Positions 8,263-17,202 of a stretch of DNA of 64,000 bases are shown one piece after another (within the stretch, counting starts at the first letter, position 1; every line of letters starts with the position of its first letter). Source of the DNA: Streptomyces sp. M41(2017) (GTDB lineage: Bacteria > Actinomycetota > Actinomycetes > Streptomycetales > Streptomycetaceae); NCBI RefSeq assembly GCF_002078175.1, contig NZ_MWFK01000004.1, forward strand, positions 1 through 64,000, read 5' to 3'. A program made the position numbers and the translations under genes. Under the pieces are notes generated by a model. That model had not been told where the DNA came from. It ran no database searches and saw only the letters and a list, made by a program, of their open reading frames with translations.

Positions 8263-8795
8263 ATCGCTCCTGCGTACATTTCATAGGCACCGACGAGACC
8301 CCTGCGTCGATCGATCCACCGCCGGTTAAGCGGTGACTCAATATCTGCCACATGCCCGGGATCCTTACGGAGCGCATCAACTGCTTTTGTAGCCTCTTCG
8401 AACCATTCAAGGCTTGTTACGGATATGCGCGTCAGTTCATCCACTCCGCACACGAGTACACAATCGAAGTGGCCTTGGATCATGTCGCTTTCTGCTTTTC
8501 TCAGTTTATCCCGTGCTTCTTTGGTGGGTTGACCGTCGACAAGGGCGTACATGAGGTCGTCCAACGCGGTGAGCGCGAATCCTAGTTTTTCTTGAAACGT
8601 GAGGCATCGCTGACGTAGCCACTCGTGGTGTTGTCGACGCTGCTCGTCGTTTGAACGCTGCTTCTCCAACTCGCTTTGTTGAAGGCTTTGTACCCGTGCC
8701 CCGCGGGCTGCGAGTCCTGCTCCCATGGCTGCGCCGGCTGCACTCGCGAAGCCCGCGACGCTCGCTGCCCAGACCCCCGCCACCCCTTGGTCCAT
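8238..8795 (-). CDS. Membrane-anchored hypothetical protein
   Basis: 185 residues. One N-terminal hydrophobic Ala/Gly-rich helix (VWAASVAGFASAAGAAMGAG) is followed by a charged helical, probably coiled-coil stretch (SELEKQRSNDEQRRQHHEW) and a helical cytoplasmic domain. It belongs to no family I recognise. Its base use is less G+C-rich than its neighbours and its 3' end overlaps the junction of the truncated HTH gene, so it may have arrived with the DNA that truncated that gene. Confidence 0.7.
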   Translation of the reverse strand: MDQGVAGVWAASVAGFASAAGAAMGAGLAARGARVQSLQQSELEKQRSNDEQRRQHHEWLRQRCLTFQEKLGFALTALDDLMYALVDGQPTKEARDKLRKAESDMIQGHFDCVLVCGVDELTRISVTSLEWFEEATKAVDALRKDPGHVADIESPLNRRWIDRRRGLVGAYEMYAGAIHRNFRPI

Positions 8796-9122
8796 GGCGA
8801 CATTTTGCCGTGCTCACGGCAAGACCAACAGACCGGTGATGCATGGATTCTCTGGCGGCCCCCGTGAAGATGGCGGTGGTGGTGTCAGCAGGAGTTGTGA
8901 CCGAGGATGCATCCACTCGCCGCCTGCTGCTCACTCCCTGGGACGGAGCGAGCAGTAGGCGGGTGCCGACGCGTCGCGCTGACGGCTCCCGTCTCGCCGC
9001 CCCGCTCCGGGTGCGCCGGCACCCTTGAGGCGCATGCGCGGAGGGCGGCAAAACGTTCGCCTGCCCGCTGGCGTGCTGCGACGGCTTACCGACGCCCACC
9101 GCAGGTCCGCGGCGGGCACCCT
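8796..9122. other. Non-coding segment with a partial hairpin-family repeat
   Basis: No convincing gene. At about 8979-9030 it carries GACGGCTCCCGTC, CGCCGCCCCGCTCCGGG and GCGCCGGCACC, matching the left end of repeat copy C (16840-16880). The block lacks the long inverted repeat seen in the full copies. Confidence 0.45.
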
Positions 9123-9818
9123 TCAGCGAACTCTGCTTACGCGGATGTTTCGGATTTGATCCATTATTTCTTCATCCGTTTCCGCAGCAGTATCGGCAAG
9201 GTGGTGAAACGAAATTTTCCATGTGCTTGTTTTGCAATTACGCCCCCCGAGCAATACCGTGATGCTGTACTGCCCGTCGGCCCCTAAGACACGTTGAAGG
9301 TCTTTATTGTCGAAGCTGTGACTTCCGGGTGTTACAGCCATCTCAACTTGCCTCGGGTATTGCGGGTATTGAATTCTGTACCTCAGGACATCGACGCGAA
9401 GCCAGGTTCCGGGGAGTATCGTCTGAGCCGCTCCCCCGATGCTGGACCACGCTAGGGGGTGACCGGATGGTATGACTTTTTTTATTGGGTCCCACGCTGG
9501 ACGTTCCGCTTTGGCAACGATTACCTTGACTCCATCGGCGGCATCCCGACCGTTTCGGACCTCCACTTTCGCTCGGACCCAGAATTCGATTATTGGGGGA
9601 TCGTGTCCTTCAAGTCGGACAACGACGTTATCCTCCGAGTCCCTGTCTTCCGATATAGATAGGGAGAGAACCGGTCGCCGCCGCCAAACTAGGTAGACTT
9701 GAATGAAGAGCGCGACTATCACTGCTGCCACTGTTCCTGCAGCTTCTAGATAGCTTGACAGCGTCTCACCATCCAGCGCGAGCTCAGTGTGGGGACCCAT
9801 CATCGTGTCTGACTCCAT
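9123..9818 (-). CDS. Single-pass membrane protein of unknown function
   Basis: 231 residues with one N-terminal hydrophobic helix (residues about 24-48, AGTVAAVIVALFIQVYLVW) followed by RRRP. The rest is a beta-rich soluble domain, probably cytoplasmic given the positive residues after the helix. I recognise no catalytic motif. The relatively low G+C content sets it apart, like 8238-8795, so the two may have been acquired together. Confidence 0.7.
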   Translation of the reverse strand: MESDTMMGPHTELALDGETLSSYLEAAGTVAAVIVALFIQVYLVWRRRPVLSLSISEDRDSEDNVVVRLEGHDPPIIEFWVRAKVEVRNGRDAADGVKVIVAKAERPAWDPIKKVIPSGHPLAWSSIGGAAQTILPGTWLRVDVLRYRIQYPQYPRQVEMAVTPGSHSFDNKDLQRVLGADGQYSITVLLGGRNCKTSTWKISFHHLADTAAETDEEIMDQIRNIRVSRVR

Positions 9819-9966
9819 CCTCCGCGCGGCCGCTCTCAGAATGAACCTCCCAACACCGGACTTCCAGAGGGCCGATGAGGTAGGGCCTTGCAGTCAAGGA
9901 ACGCGTTGCTCGTCAGAGCGCGGGCGCTTGAGGTGCTGCTCCGTGAGGGCGGTCCGCGGCGCGGGC

Positions 9967-10013
9967 TGGCTGCCGACTGCGCGCGAGCACGGCGGCCTCG
10001 CGCGCAGTCGGCA
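9967..10013. terminator. Long perfect hairpin
   Basis: GCTGCCGACTGCGCGCGAG pairs perfectly over 19 bp with CTCGCGCGCAGTCGGCAGC around a 9-base loop. There is no T run. It lies between the membrane-protein gene (9123-9818, reading away) and repeat copy B, so it is either a terminator-like structure or part of the repeat-rich block. Confidence 0.5.
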
Positions 10014-10122
10014 GCGCGCCGTGGTGGAGGCCGTCGCGACGTTCGAGTACGAGCAGACTGCCGGGGACGCGTCGTCATGACGTCCCCGCCTCACCCAGCC
10101 TCGCCGCGCACCCGTTGGCGCG

Positions 10123-10378
10123 AGCGCGGAGGGCCGCCGCCCGACGCGCGACACCCAGCAGGCGGCCCCCGAACCCTCGCGCCGCACCTCCGTCCTGGTC
10201 TGCCCCCGCCATTTCACAGGGGGCAGTCCAGGTTGGAGGTAGGTAAGAGGGTGGTCGAGACGGCCGGTTGGGCCTAGTCAAGGGGCCTGACCTGCACGGA
10301 TCGTACGGGCCCGTGTGAGAGTGCCGGTAGGGGAGTTGGTAGGGGAATCGGTAGGGAGACCGGTAGGGGAATCGGCGC
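10123..10378. repeat. Dispersed hairpin repeat, copy B
   Basis: It contains the family core (GGCCGCCGCCCGACGCGCGA), then an inverted repeat (arms 10186-10207 and 10219-10240). A TGACCTGCACGGAT block and four 12-bp direct repeats of the type GGTAGGGGAATC (10324-10371) follow. The order matches copy A. No gene lies in it. Confidence 0.7.
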
Positions 10379-10390
10379 CCCCTTGACCAC

Positions 10391-10880
10391 CTACTGGCGG
10401 GCGAGGCCCGCCGGGTCGATGTCCACCGGAAACGGCGCACGAAGCTGGGTGGTGATGCTGGCGAGGGCGGTGACCGTCTCCACGTAGCGGCCGGTGCGGC
10501 GTTCGCTGGCGATCAGGCGCGGTGCGGGATCGCGGCCTCCGCGTAGAGCAGGGGCTTGACCTTGCGGTCCATCCTGCGATTGCCCGGCGAGACGAGCTCC
10601 ACCACCAGCTGCACCGCGTCCGCGTTCACGCTGACCGTGTCCTCGGCGGTGGCGCCCGCGTCGGTGACCACCAAGTCGGACACGACCAGACCAGACAGAC
10701 GGCCGATGTGCGGGTCGACAGAGATGGCGACCAGCGCACGGTCCAGGCGTGAATCCGGTGCTCGTCGGTGAGACTCTCGAGCTGCTTCGCCGCTGCGTCG
10801 CTGAAAGCGATCTGCGCACGGCGGTGTGCGGGCATCAGGCCACCGCCGGTCGCTGCACGGTGACGCGGGCAATGTCGGTT
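10391..10880 (-). pseudogene. Chimeric relic: toxin start fused to a Uma2-like nuclease fragment
   Basis: From 10835 downward the frame reads RRAQIAFSDAAAKQLESLTD, matching the toxin at 20179-20442. It suffers a one-base deletion near 10755, then continues as LDRALVAISVDPHIG. At about 10700 it switches to a sequence typical of Uma2-family PD-(D/E)XK proteins (SDLVVTDAGAT, VVELVSPGNRRMDRKVKPLL, then VDIDPAGLARQ), itself frameshifted once. The antitoxin tail is still visible at 10836-10880. Neither gene can be functional. Confidence 0.6.
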
Positions 10881-10898
10881 GGGCCGACTTGCCCGTGT

Positions 10899-10933
10899 GG
10901 GTGGTGGTGCCGCTGCGCACGGCACCACCACCC
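10899..10933 (-). terminator. Hairpin terminator after the lipoprotein gene
   Basis: GGGTGGTGGTGCC pairs perfectly with GGCACCACCACCC (13 bp, 9-base loop) just past the stop of the minus-strand lipoprotein gene. Confidence 0.65.
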
Positions 10934-10942
10934 AAAGGCTGG

Positions 10943-11467
10943 CTACAGGGACTCTGCTGTCGAGGTGGGCGATTCCTCTTCGGCTGGGGTACCGCGGCCG
11001 ATCGTCATGGACCAGTGCACGGCAGAAGATGCCTCGACGGACACGACGCCGTTGCGTTCCACGCCTTTGACGGCGACCTGGTTGTAGGTGGTGCTGACTT
11101 CGCCGGCCTGGCATTCCAGGGGGAAGGAGATGTGCACGGACCGGACAGCGACCTTGATCTTCCCGGCGCCCTGGCAGCGCACCGCGACAATCAGCGCGTC
11201 TCCCTTTTTACCCTTGGTGAAGGCGAGGGCGGCGTTTCCGGTGGTCGCCTTCTGACGGCCGGCGAGCCTCTCTCCGGCGTCCAGCTCGGGAGGCTGCTGG
11301 ACCGCGGGCTGTGTCGTGCTCGGGGTGGGAGTGGCTTTCGCGGACGGCTCGGACGAATGTGTGGCCGGGGACGCCTTGCTGTCGTCATGCCCGGACGAGC
11401 AGCCAGTCAGGGGGACGAGCAGCGTGGCGCACGCGAGGATCAGGGCTGCGCGGGTTCGACGTGACAC
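10943..11467 (-). CDS. Lipoprotein of unknown function
   Basis: 174 residues starting at GTG 11467, which follows GGGAGGA with good spacing and overlaps the end of the upstream secreted-protein gene. The signal peptide ends in LLVPLTGCSSG, a clear lipobox. A Ser/Thr/Pro linker and a beta-type domain follow (VAVRCQGAGKIKVAVRSVHI), with two Cys that may form a disulfide. It probably forms an operon with 11469-12113. Confidence 0.75.
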   Translation of the reverse strand: MSRRTRAALILACATLLVPLTGCSSGHDDSKASPATHSSEPSAKATPTPSTTQPAVQQPPELDAGERLAGRQKATTGNAALAFTKGKKGDALIVAVRCQGAGKIKVAVRSVHISFPLECQAGEVSTTYNQVAVKGVERNGVVSVEASSAVHWSMTIGRGTPAEEESPTSTAESL

Positions 11468-11468
11468 G

Positions 11469-12113
11469 TCAGTCCTCCCAGATGGCCCAGCCGACGCGGT
11501 GGGGCGTGTAGATGGTGACGTTGTGCTTGGCGCCCTTCCCGCAGTTGACATAGGTGTACTGGCTGTAGCCGTAGCTCTTCAAACGGTAGACGCCGTACCG
11601 GCCGTACGTGGTCTTGCGGGCGGGGGTGTCCACCGTGATCGCGTTGCCGAGCTTCGCGGTGAGGGAGGCAGAGACGGTCACTCCGAACTTTCCGGAGATC
11701 TCGATGACCGCCGCGCTGCCCTTGACGTTGAGTTCACCGGTGTAGGCGATGCCTACCGTGCCGGTTACGTCCGAGGTGAACGTGGACTTGGCGGTGCGGG
11801 ACGTGCCGTTGTGGTTGGCCTGCTCGGCGCCGACCCCCTTGTGGTAGTCCTTCGACTTGCTGCTGGCCTTGTAGTACCAGCCCTGCTCGCAACCGCGGCT
11901 GGAGGGCACCTGGTAGGCGGCGTCAGAGGGAGCTGCCGCAGGGACGTCTGGGGCTCCTTCGGTGAGGTCCGTCTCCTCCGGCTGGGCGGGCGGCGCCGTC
12001 GCGACGGTGTCGGCCGGGTCTGTTGTCGGGTCGTCCGCGAACGCCGGCCCCGCTCCGGCGAGAACGACAGCGGCCACAGCAGGTACCAGCAACGCCCTTC
12101 GGGGCATGCGCAT
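11469..12113 (-). CDS. Secreted protein of unknown function
   Basis: 214 residues with a typical Sec signal (MRMPRRALLVPAVAAVVLAG, cleavage likely after AFA). An acidic Pro/Thr segment is followed by a mature domain rich in T, V, Y and G with alternating beta patterns (FTSDVTGTVGIAYTGELNVK, SLTAKLGNAITVDT). Two Cys residues are present. The beta pattern recalls secreted beta-barrel or pore-type folds, but that is only a resemblance. It is translated just before the lipoprotein gene. Confidence 0.75.
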   Translation of the reverse strand: MRMPRRALLVPAVAAVVLAGAGPAFADDPTTDPADTVATAPPAQPEETDLTEGAPDVPAAAPSDAAYQVPSSRGCEQGWYYKASSKSKDYHKGVGAEQANHNGTSRTAKSTFTSDVTGTVGIAYTGELNVKGSAAVIEISGKFGVTVSASLTAKLGNAITVDTPARKTTYGRYGVYRLKSYGYSQYTYVNCGKGAKHNVTIYTPHRVGWAIWED

Positions 12114-12302
12114 GACATCTCCTTGGTCAGGGGAAGATTACTGCCTGCGATGATCTCGGCACCGGCAGCTGTCGAGATCTTGGCAGTACTCTTCGGCGGA
12201 TGACCAGCTTCCGCTCCATCCCTGAGCAAGACATGAGCTTCGCGAGCGCCATCAACGGACGCGATGAGTAGAGCCGGACGGCGGACAATCCGCCCCGCTG
12301 AG

Positions 12303-14786
12303 TCAGCTACTGCCGCCGAAGAGGCCGTCGTCTCCTCCGCCGGTAGAACTGTTCGCGCCTGTCCCTCCATTGGCGCCACCACCCCCATTGGCGCCCCCAC
12401 CGCCGTTGGCGCTGGTGGCCTCGCTGGAAGGGGAGGCGCGCTTAGTTGACGGGGTCTGCGCGGTGCCGCCGGACCACAAGCCTCCGTTAGTTCCGCTCGA
12501 GCCGCCTGACGAAGCAGACGCGTCGCCCGAAGCGGATCTGCTGGGGGACGGGGTTCGAGTCGGTGTCGCCGATGGCTTGCTGGATTCCTTGGGCTGCAGG
12601 ACGAAGCTCGTCTGCGCCGGAGCGGTGCCTGCCAGGGAGACCTCGGCGAGATAGGTGGTGTAGGGGGCGGTTTGCCCCTTTTCGCAGTGCTTGCCGCTGG
12701 CGATCCGTTTCCAGTGGAAGTCGATGGTGGCGGGACTGTTGTGGCTTGCCTGGAGCCAGCGGGGACCGGAGTGCCCTTCCGCGCATGCTGAGGACTTCCA
12801 GATCGAAGTGCCCTGCGCCGCGGCGGCGATGGTGAGGGGCGCGTCGGTGCGGCTGGCGTTCACCCTGCAGGACACCGTGCCTGTTTCTCCGATGGTCTTC
12901 ATCGTCAGTGTCAGGTGTGGATCCGAGCCGGAGTAGGTGTTGCGTTCGGAGCTGAGTCGCAGGGACAGTCTGAAACCGGTGCAGGCAGGCAGCTTCATGA
13001 TCGTGCTCGTGTTCACGGGCTGGTCGCCGATGTCAGCGACAGAGTCCGCTGCCGGTTGGGGCGGCAGACTCTGCGTCTTCTTTGCTTTCGGGGTTCCGCT
13101 GCCGGTGGGCGTTGCACGGCCGTGCACCAGCGGCGTGTCCTGGCGGGAGGACCACCACACCAGGGCGGGTACACCCGCTGCCACGGTGACTGCAGCGGCC
13201 ACGAGGAGGGCGAGTCTGCGGTGGTAGCCCGGTGGCCGGTACCGGATCGCCCTGCGCAGCTGAGGACTGACGTGATCCTGATATGGATCTGGCCCTCTGT
13301 AGAGCGGCACGGGTTCCGCTTCATCCGGCAGCGGATCACCGATCCATGGCCGGCTCGTGTTGCCGGCGGCCGCTTCCCGCTTGGCCTGCGGTCCGTCATC
13401 CGTCCGGCGTTCCGGGTCGCTCCCGCCCGGCCGGGGCGGAACGTCGTTGCTCATATCGGGGGTTGGGTGCGACGCCGCCCCTGTGCTTCTGCGGTCGTCC
13501 GGGATGTCTTCTGACCTGGTGTCATCGATTGATTCAGGACCTGCGGGAATCATCAGATGCTGTGTCGAGCCCGCATCGTCCTTGATCGCTGTCAGGGCTT
13601 GGGAGAGGACGTCCTGGGCGTCTGCCTCCACGGCTCGTTCCCGCATCGTGCGCAGCAGTTCGGCGTCGGCGCGTACCAGTCGCCGGCGTGCGGTCTTCAG
13701 TTCTGTCCGGGCTTGGCCCAGTTCCTCTTCCAGCTGGGTGATCGCGTTCAGGGCCTGTGCGTGGTCGGCTTCTGCGTCGTGGATGGTGCGCTGTGCGGCG
13801 GCGGCTTCGGCGAGTCGGCGGGCTTCGCTGGCGGCTGCTTCCTGTCGTGCGGCGGCTGCCTCGGTCCGGGACTGGCCGGCCGATTCCTGCGCCGTGTGTG
13901 CCGTGTGGCGGGCGGCTTCGGAGTTGCGGCGTTCGTCCTGGAGTTCTTGGCGGGCGTCCTGGGTGTCCTGCACGGTCCGGGCGAGCGCTTCCTCGGCCAG
14001 GGACAGGCGTTCCAGCAGATCAGCCTGGCGCTCCTGCCACTGAGCGTGATCCTTGGTGGCGTTCTGCTGGACGGCCAGGGCCTGTTCACGCAGCTGTTCG
14101 TAGGCGTCCTTGAGCCGGTCCAGGCGGTCGACGGCCGCTTCGAGGTGCTCGCGCGCCTGGTGCTCGCCGGCACGAACGAGTTCAAGGGAGCGGGCACTGG
14201 TCTTCAGTTCCTTCTGCGACAAGGCCAGGGCACGGTGGGCGGTGAGCAGTCTCAGCCCAGCGTGGGTAAGGCGAAGCAGAGAGGTGCTCTGGTCCGCCTG
14301 CAGTACCTGGACCTGTTGGAGCAGGCGGTCGGCTTGCGTGCGGGCTGTGTCCCGCTCGTCGATGATGTCGTAGGCCTCGGCGACGTCCGGGCGCCGGCTG
14401 CGCAGCGCCGGCCGGTACAGCCGCCACAGCTTCTCGACAGCCTCCGGGCCCACCGGCAGGCCGCGGTCCTCGAGGAGCTGCAGCAGATCCAGCACCACAT
14501 CCCGTGTGGGGACCAGGGTGCCCGAGACCATGCGCTGCACTGAGGACTGGCCGCGGCCGGAGTGGACGCTCTGCAGCCGGTCCGCTCCCGCCTGCCCCCA
14601 TTTCTGCTGTTGCTGGTCTGGGGAAGCTCGTTCCGTCAGCCACGCGGCGACCTGCTCCAGCGTCAGCGGATCATCCCCCACGACCAGGGGCCTCACCACC
14701 GTGTTGCGGAAGGTCTCCGCCCAGCTCTTGACCGGCGCCACCAGATTCTCGGCGACCGGCCGCAGCGGCCGTCCCGGACGCGCCAC
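12303..14786 (-). CDS. Large HTH / coiled-coil / membrane protein with exported domain
   Basis: 827 residues from GTG 14786 behind AAGGGGGAAG. Residues about 40-125 resemble an actinobacterial XRE-type domain (SSVQRMVSGTLVPTRDVVLD). Residues about 140-400 are a long coiled coil. A Pro-rich linker leads to one membrane helix at about 525-547, then an exported domain with paired Cys (SCRVNASRT, SSACAEGHSG) and a Ser/Gly tail with GGGGANGG repeats. It is the largest of several proteins here with the same cytoplasm-helix-exported plan. A membrane-tethered regulator or scaffold is inferred. Confidence 0.75.
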   Translation of the reverse strand: MARPGRPLRPVAENLVAPVKSWAETFRNTVVRPLVVGDDPLTLEQVAAWLTERASPDQQQQKWGQAGADRLQSVHSGRGQSSVQRMVSGTLVPTRDVVLDLLQLLEDRGLPVGPEAVEKLWRLYRPALRSRRPDVAEAYDIIDERDTARTQADRLLQQVQVLQADQSTSLLRLTHAGLRLLTAHRALALSQKELKTSARSLELVRAGEHQAREHLEAAVDRLDRLKDAYEQLREQALAVQQNATKDHAQWQERQADLLERLSLAEEALARTVQDTQDARQELQDERRNSEAARHTAHTAQESAGQSRTEAAAARQEAAASEARRLAEAAAAQRTIHDAEADHAQALNAITQLEEELGQARTELKTARRRLVRADAELLRTMRERAVEADAQDVLSQALTAIKDDAGSTQHLMIPAGPESIDDTRSEDIPDDRRSTGAASHPTPDMSNDVPPRPGGSDPERRTDDGPQAKREAAAGNTSRPWIGDPLPDEAEPVPLYRGPDPYQDHVSPQLRRAIRYRPPGYHRRLALLVAAAVTVAAGVPALVWWSSRQDTPLVHGRATPTGSGTPKAKKTQSLPPQPAADSVADIGDQPVNTSTIMKLPACTGFRLSLRLSSERNTYSGSDPHLTLTMKTIGETGTVSCRVNASRTDAPLTIAAAAQGTSIWKSSACAEGHSGPRWLQASHNSPATIDFHWKRIASGKHCEKGQTAPYTTYLAEVSLAGTAPAQTSFVLQPKESSKPSATPTRTPSPSRSASGDASASSGGSSGTNGGLWSGGTAQTPSTKRASPSSEATSANGGGGANGGGGANGGTGANSSTGGGDDGLFGGSS

Positions 14787-14895
14787 GTTTCTTCCCCCTT
14801 GAACTTATTGCGACTTGCTGCGATCACGTTCTGCACAAATCCAGCAGCCCGGACCGTGGGCGTTCCACCCGCCCGAACCGGATGCAGGAGCCCTC

Positions 14896-15198
14896 ATGGC
14901 CATCACACCCACCACCCCGCCGACCACCGCACGTCCCTCCCGTGTCCCGGCGCTGGCGGGCGCCGGCTTGTCCAGCGTCAGCGTCCTGAGCGTCTCCCTC
15001 GCCGGCGCCCCCTGGCCCATGGTGCTCACTCTCGCCCTCGCCGGCCTGCTCGTCGTCCTCACCCAGTCCGCCTTGCAGGCACTCATCCCCCAGGACTCCG
15101 CCCACCGCCTGGACTGGTGGCGCGGCTACTGGACCCGCCGCACGCAGCGCCCCGGCACCGATTCGAGCGAACCCGACACTCCCCCGCCCGCTCCCTGA
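14896..15198 (+). CDS. Small membrane protein
   Basis: 100 residues starting at ATG 14896 behind CAGGAG. One long hydrophobic stretch (about residues 20-58) could form two helices. A Trp/Arg-rich patch follows (RLDWWRGYWTRRTQR), then a Pro tail, giving a positive C-terminus that should be cytoplasmic. It is divergent from the large HTH/coiled-coil gene. Function unknown. Confidence 0.6.
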   Translation: MAITPTTPPTTARPSRVPALAGAGLSSVSVLSVSLAGAPWPMVLTLALAGLLVVLTQSALQALIPQDSAHRLDWWRGYWTRRTQRPGTDSSEPDTPPPAP

Positions 15199-15305
15199 CC
15201 ACCACCGTCACGAGCGAGTCGGCTTCCCGGCCAGCCGCGCTGCACCCGCCGCGGCCGCCTCCCGGCGCGTGCCGGCCGCGGCGGTTCTCGCTGTGCCAGC
15301 CGCGG

Positions 15306-16325
15306 TTACCGGCATCGGTGCCCAGACCGCGCAGTGATGGTGGCACTCACGCTGGGAGTGAGGGTGGGCGTAGGAGTGGGTGAGGTGGACGGTGTCGGGT
15401 CGGGTTCGGCAGTGGAGGGCGGCGTGGATACGAACGTCTTCGTCGGCCAGGAGCCGGGGAAGATGGTGATGAAAGCCTGCGGCAGCAAGTCCAGCGCCGC
15501 CCGGTCCACCACACCATCCGTCCCACGACCGTTTCCGGTGCCACTCCGCGCGACGACACCGGCCGGGCGCTCCAAGGCCGAGGTACAGGAATCGGGCTGG
15601 CCGCCGAATCCGCCCGTCACGGCGTAGACCGTGACGGCGGCGACGGCCAGAGCGCCCACCACAGCGGCCGGAACCCACCGTCGGCTGGCCAGCCCGCTGA
15701 TCAGCTGCCCTCGCCTCTTGCCTCGCAACGCGACCTCAGCACTGTCCCGCTTTCGCGCTTCGGGACCGGGCGGCGTGGCGGTTTGCGCGGCCTGCTGCCG
15801 TAGCTCGGCCGCCTCGGATGAGGCCTGGGCGCGCAGGCGTTCGGCATCGGCTTCCGCCGCGCTGCGGATGCGGGCCGCGTCCTCGTGCGCAGCGGCCCGG
15901 ATTCCTTCGGCTTCCTCACGGGCCGCATCGACGAGCTCTTTCACCGTGGCGCGCAGGTGTCGCAGCGGGGTCTGGGCCTGGCGTTGGCGGAGTTTGACGT
16001 CCTGCCAGCGGCCACGCCAGTGCGCGGCCAGCTCCGGGCGAAGCCGCGCGCCGGCTGCACCGGGCGGGGTGTCGGAGAGCGTGCTGATGACGCGGACGAA
16101 CTCCAGGAGGGTTTCCTGCGAGGGCAGGCGCCGGCCGGTGAGGGCCTCGTTGATACCCGCGTTGGTCAGCTTCGGCCGCACCGACGCCCTGACCATCTCG
16201 CGGTAGGGCGGGGCGCCGAAGCTGATGTGGAGCCGGTTCAGCTCGTCGGCGAAGTCGTGCAGGGCCTCCCGGTACGCGGCCAGTTCCGCGGAGTCCTCCA
16301 CCTCACCGGGGCTACTTTCTGCCAC
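15306..16325 (-). CDS. HTH-like / coiled-coil / membrane protein
   Basis: 339 residues from GTG 16325 behind GAGAGGA. Residues about 10-95 resemble the conserved N-terminal module of actinobacterial XRE-type regulators (KLTNAGINEALTGRRLPSQE). A long Ala/Glu/Arg-rich coiled coil spans about 120-190. A membrane helix lies at about 213-233 (WVPAAVVGALAVAAVTVYAV). A short exported part with Cys and a Ser/Thr/Pro tail follows. It shares its plan with 12303-14786 and 4892-5980. Confidence 0.72.
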   Translation of the reverse strand: MAESSPGEVEDSAELAAYREALHDFADELNRLHISFGAPPYREMVRASVRPKLTNAGINEALTGRRLPSQETLLEFVRVISTLSDTPPGAAGARLRPELAAHWRGRWQDVKLRQRQAQTPLRHLRATVKELVDAAREEAEGIRAAAHEDAARIRSAAEADAERLRAQASSEAAELRQQAAQTATPPGPEARKRDSAEVALRGKRRGQLISGLASRRWVPAAVVGALAVAAVTVYAVTGGFGGQPDSCTSALERPAGVVARSGTGNGRGTDGVVDRAALDLLPQAFITIFPGSWPTKTFVSTPPSTAEPDPTPSTSPTPTPTLTPSVSATITARSGHRCR

Positions 16326-16527
16326 CGGAAGGATCCTCTCTGTAGAGAAAGGCAACGGTAGAGGAGGTATTGGCCGAACGTCCCGGTAATCGGACGAACG
16401 GAACTGAACACCCCGCACCGTTCAGCAACGGATCACATCGTCCCGTGCGTGACCTGCACTGTCCGGGTTCCAGCGGGACCGTACAAAACCCTGGGATCTT
16501 GCGCTGCCGACGGGGTGTCCTGAAGAC

Positions 16528-16761
16528 GTGAACGACATCGAAGCAACGCCCCAGCCACCCGACCCCAACCAGCCGCCCACCGACCAGACAGAGCCGGTGC
16601 CCGCGGGAAACGGGCCGCGCTACCCGCTCCTGGACGGCCTGGTCCTCTTCGGCCTCCTCGCCCTGTGCGCAGGCGTCTACCGCGCCGTCGGCGACGGAGG
16701 CTTCTCCGTCATCAGCGCCGCCGTCACCGGCCTCTACGGCACCTGGCGCCTACGACGATGA
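16528..16761 (+). CDS. Small membrane protein
   Basis: 77 residues from GTG 16528. A Pro/Gln/Thr-rich N-terminal tail of about 30 residues precedes two hydrophobic helices (LDGLVLFGLLALCAGVYRAV and ISAAVTGLYGTWRL). It is divergent from the HTH/coiled-coil gene at 15306-16325, repeating the local habit of pairing a regulator-like membrane protein with a small membrane peptide. Confidence 0.55.
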   Translation: MNDIEATPQPPDPNQPPTDQTEPVPAGNGPRYPLLDGLVLFGLLALCAGVYRAVGDGGFSVISAAVTGLYGTWRLRR

Positions 16762-16839
16762 CTGCCCGGCCCAATGCACGGGTGGGTAGAACTGGGCCCG
16801 CCACAGATGCGCACACGGAGAGGGACACATCATGCTGAC

Positions 16840-17030
16840 GCCTTCCGTCCCACCACCCCGCTCCGGGGGCGCCGGCCTCAGTCGGCACCAGCACGGAGGC
16901 CGCCGCCCGACGCGTGACACCCAGCCCGGCACCGGCCCTCTTGCCGTTCTCCGTAATGGGTGTTCTACACCCACCCCCCCTGCAGAACGTCAGAGGGCGG
17001 AACCGGTACGGAGGGGAGGTAGGAGGGTTA
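16840..17030. repeat. Dispersed hairpin repeat, copy C
   Basis: Left end CTGACGCCTTCCGTC and CGCTCCGGGGGCGCCGG, then the family core (GGCCGCCGCCCGACGCG at about 16898-16914). A weaker inverted repeat at about 16940-17027 contains GGTACGGAGGGGAGGTAGGAG. Pairing is imperfect compared with copies A, B and D. Confidence 0.6.
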
Positions 17031-17034
17031 TTGC

Positions 17035-17100
17035 GACTTGCGGGATCGCTTCCTCGGCGTAGAGCAGGTCGCTTGAACTTGCGGTCCATCACGCTTGATT
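17035..17100 (-). pseudogene. Short Uma2-like fragment
   Basis: GCGTAGAGCAGG and CTTGCGGTCCATC match, in order and spacing, the Uma2-like relic at 10525-10580. Only about 60 bp are preserved. It lies directly after repeat copy C, just as the larger relic follows copy B. The rest of 17100-17202 holds nothing I can name. Confidence 0.5.
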
Positions 17101-17202
17101 CAGCGCAAGGAGCTTCGGGATGCGACCTTGTTCGTGGGTCGGGGCTGAGCAGCATGGTGTCTTCGCCCCCTAGAGCTGCTGCGCGCTTTTCCCGGCGTGT
17201 TG

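Noticed and set aside
13557..14543. Long + strand frame opposite the coiled-coil region
   Set aside because: The sense strand gives a regular coiled coil with HTH and membrane helix; the opposite frame is Leu/Gly/Val-rich shadow.
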